Assembly (NCBI GenBank): GCA_902802305.1
Contig: CADCLG010000009.1
Coordinates: forward strand, 16,676-80,675
Origin: an uncultured Spirochaetaceae bacterium
GTDB lineage: Bacteria; Spirochaetota; Spirochaetia; Treponematales; Treponemataceae
Direction: 5' to 3'
DNA: 64,000 bases
Shown here: positions 8,566 through 17,478 of the stretch, piece after piece
How positions within the stretch are numbered: position 1 is the first letter of the stretch
Layout: every line of letters starts with the position of its first letter
Notes under the pieces: generated by a model
The model's input: only the letters and a program-made list of their open reading frames with translations
What the model was told of the DNA's origin: nothing
The model's database searches: none
Translations under genes and position numbers: made by a program

Positions 8566-9369
8566 TTATTTAATGCTGTCAGATAAATCCATTCCGAAAA
8601 TCTTAACATAGATGTTCTTTAATGTACCATCTGCTTTCATGTCTTCAAGAATCTTGTTAACTTTTGTCTGAAGTTCTGTATTTCCTTTTTTCATACAGAT
8701 TCCAAAGTATTCATCTGGAGTTCCGCTCCAAACCTGTTTGAATTCAGTGTCTTTTGGAGCAAGGTAATCAACTGCTACAAGACCGTCACTTACAACAACA
8801 TCAATTCTCTTGAGCTTGAGGTCGTCGTATGCATTCATAACCTTGTCATAAGCGTTTTCGATGTATGTGAATCCTTCTTCAGCAGCGTGTTTCTTTGCGT
8901 AAAAGTCAGATGTTGTTTCTGCCTGATAACCAACTTTCATTCCTGCAATGTCAGAGAATTTATTGATTTTTAAAGTTGAATCTTTGCGTACGATTAAAGA
9001 CTGTCCGTTTCCGATATATGGATTTGAGAATAAATAATTCTGGAGTCGCTCTTCAGTAATAGTTGCAGCAGAAATAACTGCATCATAGCGGTCTGTATCA
9101 AGTCCAGCAAAAATACCATCCCATGCTGTATCAACGAATTCAGGCTCAAGGTTAAGACGTTTAGCAATTTCTTTTCCAAGTTCGATGTCAAAGCCCATAG
9201 GAGTTTTTCCGTCATCTGCATAGTATTCAAAAGGAGGATAGCCGATTTCCATAGCAATCATGAACTTTCCTTTCTGAACTGTGAACTCACCTTTTTCTAC
9301 CTTTTTTGTACAACTAGTGAGACCTGCAATTAAAGCGATTGCACCAATAAGTGCTCCAATTTTTTTCAT
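8566..9369 (-). CDS. Polar amino acid-binding lipoprotein
   Basis: Starting at the ATG at 9369, behind a GGAGG site, the protein is 267 residues. A signal peptide (MKKIGALIGAIALIAGLTSC) ends in a lipobox with Cys20, so it is a lipid-anchored receptor. The body has the type II periplasmic fold of the SBP_bac_3 family: MAIEIGYPPFEYY-like start, GFDIELGKEIAKRL, and DAVISAATITEERL. It delivers a polar amino acid to the permease. An upstream in-frame start at 9414 would place extra residues before the signal peptide and ignores the GGAGG. A promoter and a terminator-like leader hairpin precede it, so expression may be attenuated. Confidence 0.9.
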   Translation of the reverse strand: MKKIGALIGAIALIAGLTSCTKKVEKGEFTVQKGKFMIAMEIGYPPFEYYADDGKTPMGFDIELGKEIAKRLNLEPEFVDTAWDGIFAGLDTDRYDAVISAATITEERLQNYLFSNPYIGNGQSLIVRKDSTLKINKFSDIAGMKVGYQAETTSDFYAKKHAAEEGFTYIENAYDKVMNAYDDLKLKRIDVVVSDGLVAVDYLAPKDTEFKQVWSGTPDEYFGICMKKGNTELQTKVNKILEDMKADGTLKNIYVKIFGMDLSDSIK

Positions 9370-9387
9370 AATAAACCTCCAAAAATA

Positions 9388-9426
9388 AAAAGGGCAAATA
9401 AACTGCAAATGCAATTATTTTGCCCC
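9388..9426 (-). terminator. Terminator-like hairpin in the leader of the amino acid receptor gene
   Basis: On the minus strand GGGCAAA and TTTGCCC arms (9425-9392), with further pairing around an inner TGCA/TGCA, are followed by TTTTTATTTTT and then the GGAGG ribosome binding site. It lies between promoter and start codon, the place of an attenuator. Confidence 0.5.
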
Positions 9427-9440
9427 GTTGCACAATTTAA

Positions 9441-9468
9441 ATTATAGTAATTTTAATGATTAGGTCAA
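9441..9468 (-). promoter_or_regulatory. Promoter of the amino acid ABC operon
   Basis: On the minus strand TTGACC (9468-9463), 16 bp, TATAAT (9446-9441). The expected leader is about 65 nt and contains the terminator-like hairpin. Confidence 0.7.
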
Positions 9469-9474
9469 GCACTC

Positions 9475-9501
9475 GAAAAGTAGATGAAAAGTAGATACTA
9501 C
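9475..9501. repeat. Tandem 11-mer GAAAAGTAGAT plus GTAG-ATA-CTAC inverted repeat
   Basis: GAAAAGTAGAT occurs twice head to tail (9475-9485, 9486-9496), running into a small palindrome at 9491-9501. It lies in the divergent region upstream of the receptor promoter and the 9522 gene, so it may be an operator. Confidence 0.35.
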
Positions 9502-9521
9502 ACTTGAAATAACCTAAACCT

Positions 9522-9986
9522 ATGGGTTATCATGTAAATATGAGCCGTAAAACAGAAAATATTTATCAGTCTCTTGATAAATTGAAAGAATTAGAAGAAC
9601 GCCTTTCGGATTTGAATAAGACAATAAAGAGCCGCGAGCTTGATGACATTGATTTTGAACTTGTTCAGGAAATAAAAAATCTCAGGTTTTGGATAGATTC
9701 TTTGTATTTGTATAATGGAAAATCAACCAGTAATGCCAAAAAAACTGCCAGCCGCGAAAATGGTAAAAAAGGTGGCAGACCTCCAAAGCAGATTACACAA
9801 ATGAAGCGTCGACGTTTAGAAATCGAAGAGCTCATTCCTGAACTAGAGCATAAAATCAAGTTTGCAGAAAATCTTGAGGAAGAAAAAAATCTTAAAAATC
9901 AAATAGAAGAATTAAAAAAAGAGAATCAGAAAATTTCTTCTGCCCTTGAGCAATACACTAAAGGCAGTCTAAAATCAGAAAGTTGA
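9522..9986 (+). CDS. Coiled-coil protein with a GKKGGRPPK basic motif, function unknown
   Basis: A 154-residue, highly charged, almost wholly helical protein with no signal or membrane segment. Two coiled-coil stretches (about residues 10-60 and 90-150) flank a basic motif NGKKGGRPPK near residue 85. Short KGGRP motifs can act as minor-groove AT-hook-like DNA contacts, so DNA binding is possible but not shown. An ATG at 9540 is an equally plausible start; neither has a clear ribosome binding site. Its 3' end overlaps by 12 bp the end of the convergent EAL gene. I do not recognise the family. Confidence 0.6.
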   Translation: MGYHVNMSRKTENIYQSLDKLKELEERLSDLNKTIKSRELDDIDFELVQEIKNLRFWIDSLYLYNGKSTSNAKKTASRENGKKGGRPPKQITQMKRRRLEIEELIPELEHKIKFAENLEEEKNLKNQIEELKKENQKISSALEQYTKGSLKSES

Positions 9987-12176
9987 AAGGTTGATGTAAG
10001 CCCAGATATCATCTGAATCTTCAATTTTAAAGATATGATAAATCATACGGATTTTATCAGTTTGTCCTTTAAGCTGTTTGTCATAATTCAGAATACGGGT
10101 TTCTTCAATACCACAGAAGTTTGCAAGCAGTTTATTCCTGTCCATAAATGAAAGAAAGGCCTTTCTGTATGGTTCTGTAATAAAGTTTTCTGCCACAATT
10201 TCAAGCGCCTCAGAATAATTGTTTGTATCAATTCCTGTGTTTTCTTTCCATTTATCAAGGCCATTAGTAGTTATAAAATTATCTTTTGTAAGGTTAACTG
10301 TAAATGAATAGAGAGGTCCCCTGATAAAACTCTGATTAAAATTGCGGATATGCTCTGTAAGGTGATCCATTTCTGTAGCAATTGTTTCCTGTTCAAGAGT
10401 ATCAAGAATAATCTCAAACTCGTTTTTAGGAATTGGTTTGGAATAATAAAATCCCTGAATGCTGTCACAGCCGGTATGCTTTAAGAAATTGACCTGATCT
10501 TCTTTTTCAACACCCTCAGCAGTCACATACATTCCAAGTTCTTTTGCAAGACAGATAGTGTGTTCAATAAGCCGGTCCCCGCCAAAGTTACCGATAAAAT
10601 CAATCAAACTCTTATCAAGTTTTAAGGTCTCAAAATGCATTGTATTAAGTGAAGCAAGAGAAGAGTAGCCTGAACCAAAATCATCCATCTGGAGAGTAAA
10701 GCCCGCTGCATGAAAATCGTCCGCAATTTCTTTAATCTGCCTGTTGGTTATAGCGGCGGTTTCTGTAATTTCTATAGGAACGAACTTTTTATCAAGTCCG
10801 ATTTTTTCAACAATGTTTTTGTAGAGATTTACAATTTCCTTGTAATAAAGACTTGCCCTTGAAAGATTTACAGAAATAGGAACAATATTCTTTCCTGCTC
10901 TTTGCCAGCCACTCAAAATCAAACAAAGGTTTCTGAAAATATATTCATCAAGCTGCCTGATTAAATTGCTTTTTTCAAATAAAGGAATAAAATCACCAGG
11001 CTGAATAATTGCACCGTCAGGAGTATACCAGCGTACCAGAGCTTCTGCTCCTACGAGTTTTTTTGTAATAGGATTATATTTTGGCTGGAACCAGAGCTTA
11101 AACTCTTTTCTTGCGAGCGCATCTTCAAAAGAGTCCGTCATTTTTTTATCTCTGATTGTACGCATTGTGTCTTCTTCATTAAAAAATGCATAATCCGAGT
11201 TTTGCTGTTCCTTGGCTTTGTGTTTAGCAATAATTGCTTCGTTATAGGACTGTTCAATCTTTTTGTTTGTATGCCAGGAAGAAACACCAAAGTAAGGCCT
11301 GATTTGAGGAACGCTCATTTCTGCAGAAATCAAAGAAAGTGAAAGGGAAATATTCTTTAAGGTTCTGACAATTGTTTGATTATCCTTTGTATTAAGGAAA
11401 ATAATGAAATGATCTGCATTTACATGGGCAGCCAGATTACCAGCAGAAACGTCAATCATCTGAAATATTTTATTCCATATTTCTTTTATAACCTGATCCC
11501 CTCTTGAAATACCGCAGATTGAATTAACAATTTTAAAATTATGAATATCAAGACAAATGATTGAACCGTCTGTCGCAACTTTGCGCAGCTTTTCCTTGAA
11601 TTTTATATAATTGTAGCCTTTTGTAATCTGATCAAAATAAGCATACTGTTCCAGCATTTCCTGTTTTACAGCAAAATCATTAGAAACTTTATCTGTATAA
11701 TCTTTTACAATTGCCAGAGTGCAGATATCACCATCTTCATTTTTCGTAAGTAAAAAACGCTGATTAATATATAATCTGCTATTATCAGAGCTTTCCATCC
11801 AGTAATTTATGACGTAGTCACGCTTTCCAGAATTATAGGATTCGATAAGAGTGGAATTAATATGGTCAATATCACCTAATTCAGATTTTGTAGTATTGAA
11901 GGTAACTTTTTCGACCCATCTCTTTACAAATTCAGAAAATTTGCAGGGAATAGAAAGCCCAACATATTCAGGAACCGAAATTAGTTCTCCCGTTTTTCTA
12001 TTTTTAAAGAAAAAATCCGATTCTATTAAATCCTTTGTAATATTTGCGTCATAAAAAGAAGTCGCAGTAGATAGCAGGGAAGTGCGGTATTGGGCTTCGT
12101 GATATAAGGCCCGTTCGAGTCTGGCAATTGTTTTCTTTAGGTCTATACTTTCTTCTTCCAAACTGTTTGCCCCCAA
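9975..12176 (-). CDS. Degenerate GGDEF - EAL cyclic-di-GMP phosphodiesterase
   Basis: This 733-residue cytoplasmic protein has an N-terminal PAS-like region (about 1-170), a GGDEF-type domain (about 185-335) in which the catalytic GGEEF is replaced by NADHF, and an EAL domain (about 355-600). The EAL domain keeps its catalytic set: EALVRW, SVNLSR, PIEITET, QMDDFGSGYSS, TLKLDKS, AEGVE and QGFYYSKP. It should hydrolyse c-di-GMP to pGpG, with the GGDEF domain probably regulatory. About 100 further residues form an unknown C-terminal tail. The start is an in-frame TTG at 12176, downstream of GAGGGTG; the nearby ATG at 12181 is out of frame and quickly stops. Confidence 0.88.
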   Translation of the reverse strand: MGANSLEEESIDLKKTIARLERALYHEAQYRTSLLSTATSFYDANITKDLIESDFFFKNRKTGELISVPEYVGLSIPCKFSEFVKRWVEKVTFNTTKSELGDIDHINSTLIESYNSGKRDYVINYWMESSDNSRLYINQRFLLTKNEDGDICTLAIVKDYTDKVSNDFAVKQEMLEQYAYFDQITKGYNYIKFKEKLRKVATDGSIICLDIHNFKIVNSICGISRGDQVIKEIWNKIFQMIDVSAGNLAAHVNADHFIIFLNTKDNQTIVRTLKNISLSLSLISAEMSVPQIRPYFGVSSWHTNKKIEQSYNEAIIAKHKAKEQQNSDYAFFNEEDTMRTIRDKKMTDSFEDALARKEFKLWFQPKYNPITKKLVGAEALVRWYTPDGAIIQPGDFIPLFEKSNLIRQLDEYIFRNLCLILSGWQRAGKNIVPISVNLSRASLYYKEIVNLYKNIVEKIGLDKKFVPIEITETAAITNRQIKEIADDFHAAGFTLQMDDFGSGYSSLASLNTMHFETLKLDKSLIDFIGNFGGDRLIEHTICLAKELGMYVTAEGVEKEDQVNFLKHTGCDSIQGFYYSKPIPKNEFEIILDTLEQETIATEMDHLTEHIRNFNQSFIRGPLYSFTVNLTKDNFITTNGLDKWKENTGIDTNNYSEALEIVAENFITEPYRKAFLSFMDRNKLLANFCGIEETRILNYDKQLKGQTDKIRMIYHIFKIEDSDDIWAYINLSTF

Positions 12177-12261
12177 TCCATGTACAAAAGCACCCTCTAA
12201 TATAGATTACCATAAAATAGAAAAAAAACTAGAAAAAAAGTAAAAATAACGAAAAAATATG

Positions 12262-12291
12262 TTGTTTAGCTAAACTCTCTTAATGTAAAAT
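12262..12291 (+). promoter_or_regulatory. Promoter of iorAB with overlapping 12-bp palindrome
   Basis: TTGTTT (12262-12267), 18 bp, TAAAAT (12286-12291), ending 7 bp before the iorA ATG, so transcription should start at or next to the start codon. A perfect palindrome GTTTAGCTAAAC (12264-12275) overlaps the -35 box and could be an operator. Confidence 0.5.
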
Positions 12292-12298
12292 AAACATT

Positions 12299-14212
12299 AT
12301 GTCAAAACAGATGATTATGGGAAATCAAGCCATTGCGCTTGGTGCATTAAAAGCCGGAGTAAATCTTGTAGCTGGATATCCGGGAACACCCTCCAGCGAG
12401 ATTATTGAATTTATTGCAAAATATAAAGCTAAGACTGGAACTTATGTTGAATGGTCTGTAAATGAAAAAGCCGCCGTTGAAGTTGCCGCTGGTGCAAGTT
12501 ATGCAGGCAGCCGGACTCTTGTTACAATGAAGCAGGTTGGACTCAACGTTGCCAGCGATCCGGTAATGTGCCTTTCCTATGTTGGTGTAAAAGGTGGAAT
12601 GGTAATTGTTTCCGCTGATGACCCGGGACCAATTTCCAGCCAGACCGAACAGGATACCCGCAATTTTGCCCAATACTCCAAGCTTCCCTGTTTTGACCCG
12701 TCAACACCTCTTGAAGCTTACGAAATGATTCAGGAAGCCTTTGAAGTTTCTGAAAAATATAATACGCCTGTTTTGCTTCGTCCAACCACGCGCGTAGATC
12801 ATGCTTATGAAAGTATGGAGTTCCCTGAGCTTGGACCTTGCCGTGAACGCGGTATTTTTGAAAAAGATTCCAAACGCTGGGTAATATTTCCGCGCTCTTC
12901 TTACAATAATCACAAGCGTATTTTTGAACGCAACGAAAAAGTTTTACCAGAAGAGTTTAGCAACAGCAAGTGGAATAAAATAGAAGGGGAAAGCCTTCCC
13001 CTCGGCTGCACCCCCGTTGCCTTTGCTGCAGGTGGAATAAGTTACTGTTATCTAATGGAAGCAATTTCAATCTTAAAGCGTGAAAATCCAGATAATGTGC
13101 AATTACAGAAAATACCTGTTCTCAAAATTGGAACTCCTTATCCTTTTCCTAAAAATCTTGCAGAAAAGTTTTTGCGTAATTATAGGGATATAACTGTTTT
13201 TGAAGAATTAGACCCGGTTATAGAAGAAAATCTTATTCGTATTGCCGGCCGCTCCTGTATCGACTGCCATATCAGCGGAAAGTTGGACGGTATAGTTCCT
13301 GTTGCAGGCGAATTAAGCGTAGAGATTATAAAAGATATTTTGCTTTCAAAGCTGTCAATTAAGGCAGAATCGGAAGCAACCGTTGTTACATCAGCTTCAG
13401 AAGGTTCTTCCGCTTCATCCAAAGAAACTGCTGCTCCAGAACTTCCAGTTCGCCCACCTGTTCTTTGTGCTGGTTGTCCTCATCGTGGTGCTTTCTATGC
13501 AGTAAAGCAGGCAATGAAAAATCAGAAAACTGCTTACTGTGGCGATATCGGCTGTTATACTTTAGGAAATGCCCAGCCACTTGATATGACCGATACCTGT
13601 TTGTGTATGGGTGCGGATATTACAATGGCTCAAGGCTTTTATCATAACGAACCGGAACGAAAATGCTTTAGCTTTATAGGCGACTCAACTTTTTTTGCCA
13701 GTGGAATTACAGGCGTTGTGAATGCAGTTTATAATCAGAGTCATCAGGTAATCTGTATTCTTGATAATTCAACTACCGCAATGACAGGACATCAGCCTCA
13801 TCCGGGAACCGGACTTACTATGATGGGCGAAATTGTTGAAAAAATCAGCATAAAAAAGATTCTGGAAGCAGTCGGAGTTTCTCCAATTTTTGAAGTTGAC
13901 CCATTCAATCAGGAAGAAAGCGTTAAAGCTGTTAAAAAAGCAGCGGAATCAAAAGGCGTGAGTGCCGTAATATTTAAATCTCCTTGTATAGCAATTGCGG
14001 CAAAACTCGGCTATAAGTTTACCGGAGCCAAAAAAGTAGATGCAGAAAAATGCATTGGCTGCAGAAAATGTATAAATGAACTTGGATGTCCTGCTTTAAG
14101 TGTAAGTCTTGCAAAAAATGCAAAGGGTAAACAGCTTGTAGAAATTGACAGAGGGCTTTGCACCGGTTGTGGTCTTTGTTCGCAGGTTTGCCCTACAAAA
14201 GCAATTTTCTAG
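12299..14212 (+). CDS. iorA: Indolepyruvate:ferredoxin oxidoreductase, alpha subunit
   Basis: The 637-residue subunit holds the N-terminal pyrimidine-binding/transketolase-like domain (GYPGTPSSEI, about 1-180), the TPP-binding domain (CAGCPHRGAFYA, GDIGCYTLG, LDNSTTAMTGHQPHPG, about 385-550) and a C-terminal 2[4Fe-4S] ferredoxin domain (CIGCRKC and CTGCGLCSQVCP). With IorB it oxidises indolepyruvate or other arylpyruvates plus CoA to aryl-acetyl-CoA, CO2 and reduced ferredoxin; it can run backwards to make arylpyruvates from aryl acids. The iorB gene follows after 32 bp. No ribosome binding site precedes the ATG and the -10 box is seven bases away, so the message looks leaderless. Confidence 0.93.
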   Translation: MSKQMIMGNQAIALGALKAGVNLVAGYPGTPSSEIIEFIAKYKAKTGTYVEWSVNEKAAVEVAAGASYAGSRTLVTMKQVGLNVASDPVMCLSYVGVKGGMVIVSADDPGPISSQTEQDTRNFAQYSKLPCFDPSTPLEAYEMIQEAFEVSEKYNTPVLLRPTTRVDHAYESMEFPELGPCRERGIFEKDSKRWVIFPRSSYNNHKRIFERNEKVLPEEFSNSKWNKIEGESLPLGCTPVAFAAGGISYCYLMEAISILKRENPDNVQLQKIPVLKIGTPYPFPKNLAEKFLRNYRDITVFEELDPVIEENLIRIAGRSCIDCHISGKLDGIVPVAGELSVEIIKDILLSKLSIKAESEATVVTSASEGSSASSKETAAPELPVRPPVLCAGCPHRGAFYAVKQAMKNQKTAYCGDIGCYTLGNAQPLDMTDTCLCMGADITMAQGFYHNEPERKCFSFIGDSTFFASGITGVVNAVYNQSHQVICILDNSTTAMTGHQPHPGTGLTMMGEIVEKISIKKILEAVGVSPIFEVDPFNQEESVKAVKKAAESKGVSAVIFKSPCIAIAAKLGYKFTGAKKVDAEKCIGCRKCINELGCPALSVSLAKNAKGKQLVEIDRGLCTGCGLCSQVCPTKAIF

Positions 14213-14244
14213 ACAAAATCAAGTGTAGTATCAGGAGTTTAATT

Positions 14245-14811
14245 ATGGCAAAAAATATATTGATTTGTGGAGTAGGCGGACAGGGAACCGTGCTTGCCGC
14301 AAAGGTTTTATCTCAGGCTGCAATTTCTGGTGGAGAGCATGTGCTTTCGGCAGAAACTATTGGAATGGCTCAGCGCGGCGGTTCTGTAACAAGTCATGTA
14401 AGAATAGGGGAGGGGATTTTTTCTCCTTTAATTCCAAAAGGCCAGGCTGATATTATAATTTCTTTTGAAGCAGCAGAAGCTGTAAGAAATGTAGAATATT
14501 TAAAAGCTGATGGAACTGTTATCGTAAATAAAAAAGTAGTTCAGCCTACTACTGCCAGTTTAACAGGAAAAACCTTTAGCGAAGATGAAATGATTTCTTA
14601 TCTCGAAAAAGCCGCTGCCAGTGTAATTGCTGTCGATACTCAGGAAGCTTGCCAGCAACTAAAAAGTGAAAAAGTTGTAAACATGGTTCTGCTGGGCGCT
14701 GCCTGTAAAACTGGAATCATTGATAAAGACGAATTAAAGGCGGCAATCAAGCTTCTTGTAAAGCCAGATTTTTATGAGTTGAACTGCAAGGCTGTTGATT
14801 ATTTTGCTTAA
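14245..14811 (+). CDS. iorB: Indolepyruvate:ferredoxin oxidoreductase, beta subunit
   Basis: From the ATG at 14245, behind CAGGAG, the protein has 188 residues, the usual IorB length. It begins MAKNILICGVGGQGTVLAAK, the conserved start of the gamma/beta family of 2-oxoacid oxidoreductases, and contains ETIGMAQRGGSVTSHVRIG. It forms the CoA-binding part of the complex with IorA. An in-frame ATG at 14158 lies inside iorA and lacks a ribosome binding site, so it is not used here. Confidence 0.92.
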   Translation: MAKNILICGVGGQGTVLAAKVLSQAAISGGEHVLSAETIGMAQRGGSVTSHVRIGEGIFSPLIPKGQADIIISFEAAEAVRNVEYLKADGTVIVNKKVVQPTTASLTGKTFSEDEMISYLEKAAASVIAVDTQEACQQLKSEKVVNMVLLGAACKTGIIDKDELKAAIKLLVKPDFYELNCKAVDYFA

Positions 14812-14841
14812 AATCTTGGGCTAAAACTTTGAGCCGAAACT

Positions 14842-15213
14842 TTAAATCTCTTCTTCCTCGTCAAAATCATCATCATCCATAAACATGTTGAGGATTTCTT
14901 CAATTCCGCTGTATTTTTTTAAGTCTGCTTCCTTGTAGAGCGGGTCTTCTCGAATAATAAAGTTTCCGGCATATTCAGCAATGTAATCATAAACAAGGGA
15001 TATGTCTTCTTCATCCATTTCGGCAAGATCATCCAGAGAATGAATAGCTGGCAGAAGGTTGGAAAGATGCTCAATTACAAAATGATAATCTTCTTTGACT
15101 TCTTTGTAGTCCTTTGATTTCTGATTTTTAATGTATTCGGCATCTTCTTTTGTTTCTGCAAGATATTCATTAAGTATCTCTATTAAAAGTGAGTCTAATT
15201 CTTCGTCTGTCAT
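14842..15213 (-). CDS. Small acidic protein of unknown function
   Basis: A 123-residue, strongly acidic, mainly helical cytoplasmic protein starting MTDEELDSLLIEILNEYL and ending in an Asp/Glu-rich tail (MDDDDFDEEEEI). No catalytic or binding motif, signal or membrane segment can be seen. It is on the same strand as the GH120 gene 63 bp upstream and could be the last gene of that transcript. Good codon content and an orderly amphipathic pattern suggest a real gene. I do not recognise the family. Confidence 0.65.
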   Translation of the reverse strand: MTDEELDSLLIEILNEYLAETKEDAEYIKNQKSKDYKEVKEDYHFVIEHLSNLLPAIHSLDDLAEMDEEDISLVYDYIAEYAGNFIIREDPLYKEADLKKYSGIEEILNMFMDDDDFDEEEEI

Positions 15214-15276
15214 AATTTGACTTATATTATTGTTAAAAAAAGACTTTATTGCAACTACAAGATTCTTACCAAATTA

Positions 15277-17352
15277 TTACAGAACTTCAATCTCGTCAGT
15301 AAGTTCAGCGAATGGACCAGGAATAACGTGACTTCCGCGATGATTACCAAAGAAATCTTCATTAAAGATGATATCACTTCCATCTCGATTTTCAAAACGC
15401 TGTTCCGGTTCAAAGGCTGCACCAAGAAGAGTTGTTGTAATTACACCTGTTCTATAGTCGCCAAGCAGAGCTTTAAGATTGTTTTTGAGAACATTATTCT
15501 TAAGTGAGATTTTAGCCTTTGATTTTCCTTCAACAAGCAGATTGTCTTTTTCATGCTTGCAGATTGTTGCGCCATTGATATAAGCATTTCCTGCTACCCA
15601 GACTGGCAGATGTCCAAAGTGATATTTTCCAAGCGCACCCATGTCTGGTTCCTTATCCATCATAAAATTAGAAATCCATTCTTCGTAGGTTGGGAAAATA
15701 TCAAAAGGTGCGGTTCCGACTGCTTCATAATCACAATCTTTGGCTGTTTTTTCGGCATTTTTTACAGGGAACTGCTGGACAAAAATATTATTGTAGATTC
15801 TGTCATCGCCGTGAAGAATTGTCATAAAACCTGCAACTTCTGTTCTGTGGCGGATATGATATGGTGTGTAACGAGGTTCTCTCTGATCATTTATAATGCT
15901 GTCTACACCGGAATTGATAAGACTGAATGAACCGTGAATAAGATTGTGAACCACTGAAATTCCTTCGCTTGGAATTGTAATAGAAACTTTAGAAAGCAAA
16001 AGATTGTTGTCAATTGTTGTAGGTCCGTGTCCAACTTCTATGAAAACATCGGTAGAGAACATAGCTCCTCTTGCCTGTTCCAGACCTTCCGGCCGCTGAT
16101 TGTTGTACATAAGGTTTTGAGAGATTCTTGCGCCTTGTGCTTCCCAGTCCAGCCATACACCCATAATACAGTCGTGAATATGATTGCGACGGATAAGTAC
16201 ATCAATTGCGGCATGCAGCTTTATACCAGCGGTTTCTGCACCACCGAGCTGCTGAGAATTACAGATATGATGAATATGACAATCTTCTATAGTAGAAAAT
16301 ACTCCGCCCATACGTCCGACAATTCCAGTTTGCTCACAGTGATGAACATGGCAGCGGCGAATTATGTGTGAACCGACATTTTCTTTTGTCCAGCCATGAT
16401 ACTGTCCTCGGCAAACTGCATCACGTTCCATTTGGGTCGGGCTTTTAAGATGCTTTGTATAAAAATACATGTCATTTTCTTCATCACGGTATTTACCAAG
16501 GGAGATTCCACAACAACGGCTGTTACATACTTCCAAATCTTCAAAAATCCATCCCTTGCTCCAGTGCGGTCCAATTAGTCCGTCCTGGTATGAAGCAGGA
16601 GGAGCCCAAGTTGTTGCACCATTACAGATTTTGAATCCGCTGACTGTAATATAGTTAAGTCCGTTTTGCTCCGGCATAAAGCAGTTTCGGCGGACAAGGA
16701 TTTCTACGTTTTCTTTGTTTGGATCCAGTCCTTTAAAATTGCAGTAGAAAACTGTAAATTGGCCTTTTTTGATTTCTTTTGCCTGAGCGTTTACAACATA
16801 TTCTGATTTGCTTACAGGACAGTTTCCATCATCATTGTATTGCAAAGCAGGAGCTTCTCCTTCCTGTTCACAATACCATTTGTATTCGGATTCTTTTTGA
16901 TTCCAGGCGCATGGATCTGCTTTTCCCTCAATACATTCTTCGAGGGTGGTAGTTTCGTACATCATAAGTCCGTTTAAAACTACAGAGCCTGTGTGACGTA
17001 CAGTTGGTGCAAAATACCAGTCCCCGCAAACGTAGGTAGTGTATGGGTTGTAGCCTCCAAAAAGACTGTTATCAACTTTTGCAGTCCAGACATCGCCTTT
17101 GTATTTTTTCCAGCCTTTTAATATTTCTGAACCACTGATAACAGCTTCAAGTGGTTTTTCAGATTTATAAACTATGTGGCTGTCTTCTGTTCCTCCAAAA
17201 CGTGGAACAACCTGCTCACGGTAAATTCCAGGTTTAACAATTATTTCATCGCCTGCTTTTGCAATGCTGGCTGCCTGGTTAATCGTTTTAAATGGAGAGT
17301 TTTTAGAACCGTCTCCATTTGATTTTGTTTTTGAACTTACATAATAAATCAT
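15277..17352 (-). CDS. GH120 beta-xylosidase (parallel beta-helix)
   Basis: The 691-residue protein starts MIYYVSSKTKSNGDGSKNSP and continues with repeated short strand-turn units typical of a right-handed parallel beta-helix. Its motifs match what I recall of GH120 beta-xylosidases such as Thermoanaerobacterium XylC: WAPPASYQDGLIGPHWSKGW, IGSHIIRRC, AGIKLHAAIDV, VWLDWEAQGARI (Asp402, the presumed nucleophile) and VFIEVGHGP (Glu439, the presumed acid/base). No signal peptide is visible, so it probably splits xylo-oligosaccharides inside the cell. A GGAGG site precedes the ATG. The CE1-like esterase gene is 126 bp upstream in the same direction, a natural partner for substituted xylan fragments. 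Confidence 0.87.
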   Translation of the reverse strand: MIYYVSSKTKSNGDGSKNSPFKTINQAASIAKAGDEIIVKPGIYREQVVPRFGGTEDSHIVYKSEKPLEAVISGSEILKGWKKYKGDVWTAKVDNSLFGGYNPYTTYVCGDWYFAPTVRHTGSVVLNGLMMYETTTLEECIEGKADPCAWNQKESEYKWYCEQEGEAPALQYNDDGNCPVSKSEYVVNAQAKEIKKGQFTVFYCNFKGLDPNKENVEILVRRNCFMPEQNGLNYITVSGFKICNGATTWAPPASYQDGLIGPHWSKGWIFEDLEVCNSRCCGISLGKYRDEENDMYFYTKHLKSPTQMERDAVCRGQYHGWTKENVGSHIIRRCHVHHCEQTGIVGRMGGVFSTIEDCHIHHICNSQQLGGAETAGIKLHAAIDVLIRRNHIHDCIMGVWLDWEAQGARISQNLMYNNQRPEGLEQARGAMFSTDVFIEVGHGPTTIDNNLLLSKVSITIPSEGISVVHNLIHGSFSLINSGVDSIINDQREPRYTPYHIRHRTEVAGFMTILHGDDRIYNNIFVQQFPVKNAEKTAKDCDYEAVGTAPFDIFPTYEEWISNFMMDKEPDMGALGKYHFGHLPVWVAGNAYINGATICKHEKDNLLVEGKSKAKISLKNNVLKNNLKALLGDYRTGVITTTLLGAAFEPEQRFENRDGSDIIFNEDFFGNHRGSHVIPGPFAELTDEIEVL

Positions 17353-17478
17353 AAAATGTCCTCCAATGATTTGTTAAAGTATAATCCCGATTTGTTATAA
17401 ATGTTGAAATTTTATCTATAAGAATAGGAGAAAAATATCTGGATTCTATCTGGATTTTGGTTGCTGAATGTTTTGTTT

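Noticed and set aside
12179..12181. ATG as the start of the EAL protein
   Set aside because: It is out of frame with the EAL gene and reaches a stop after twelve codons; the in-frame TTG at 12176 is used.
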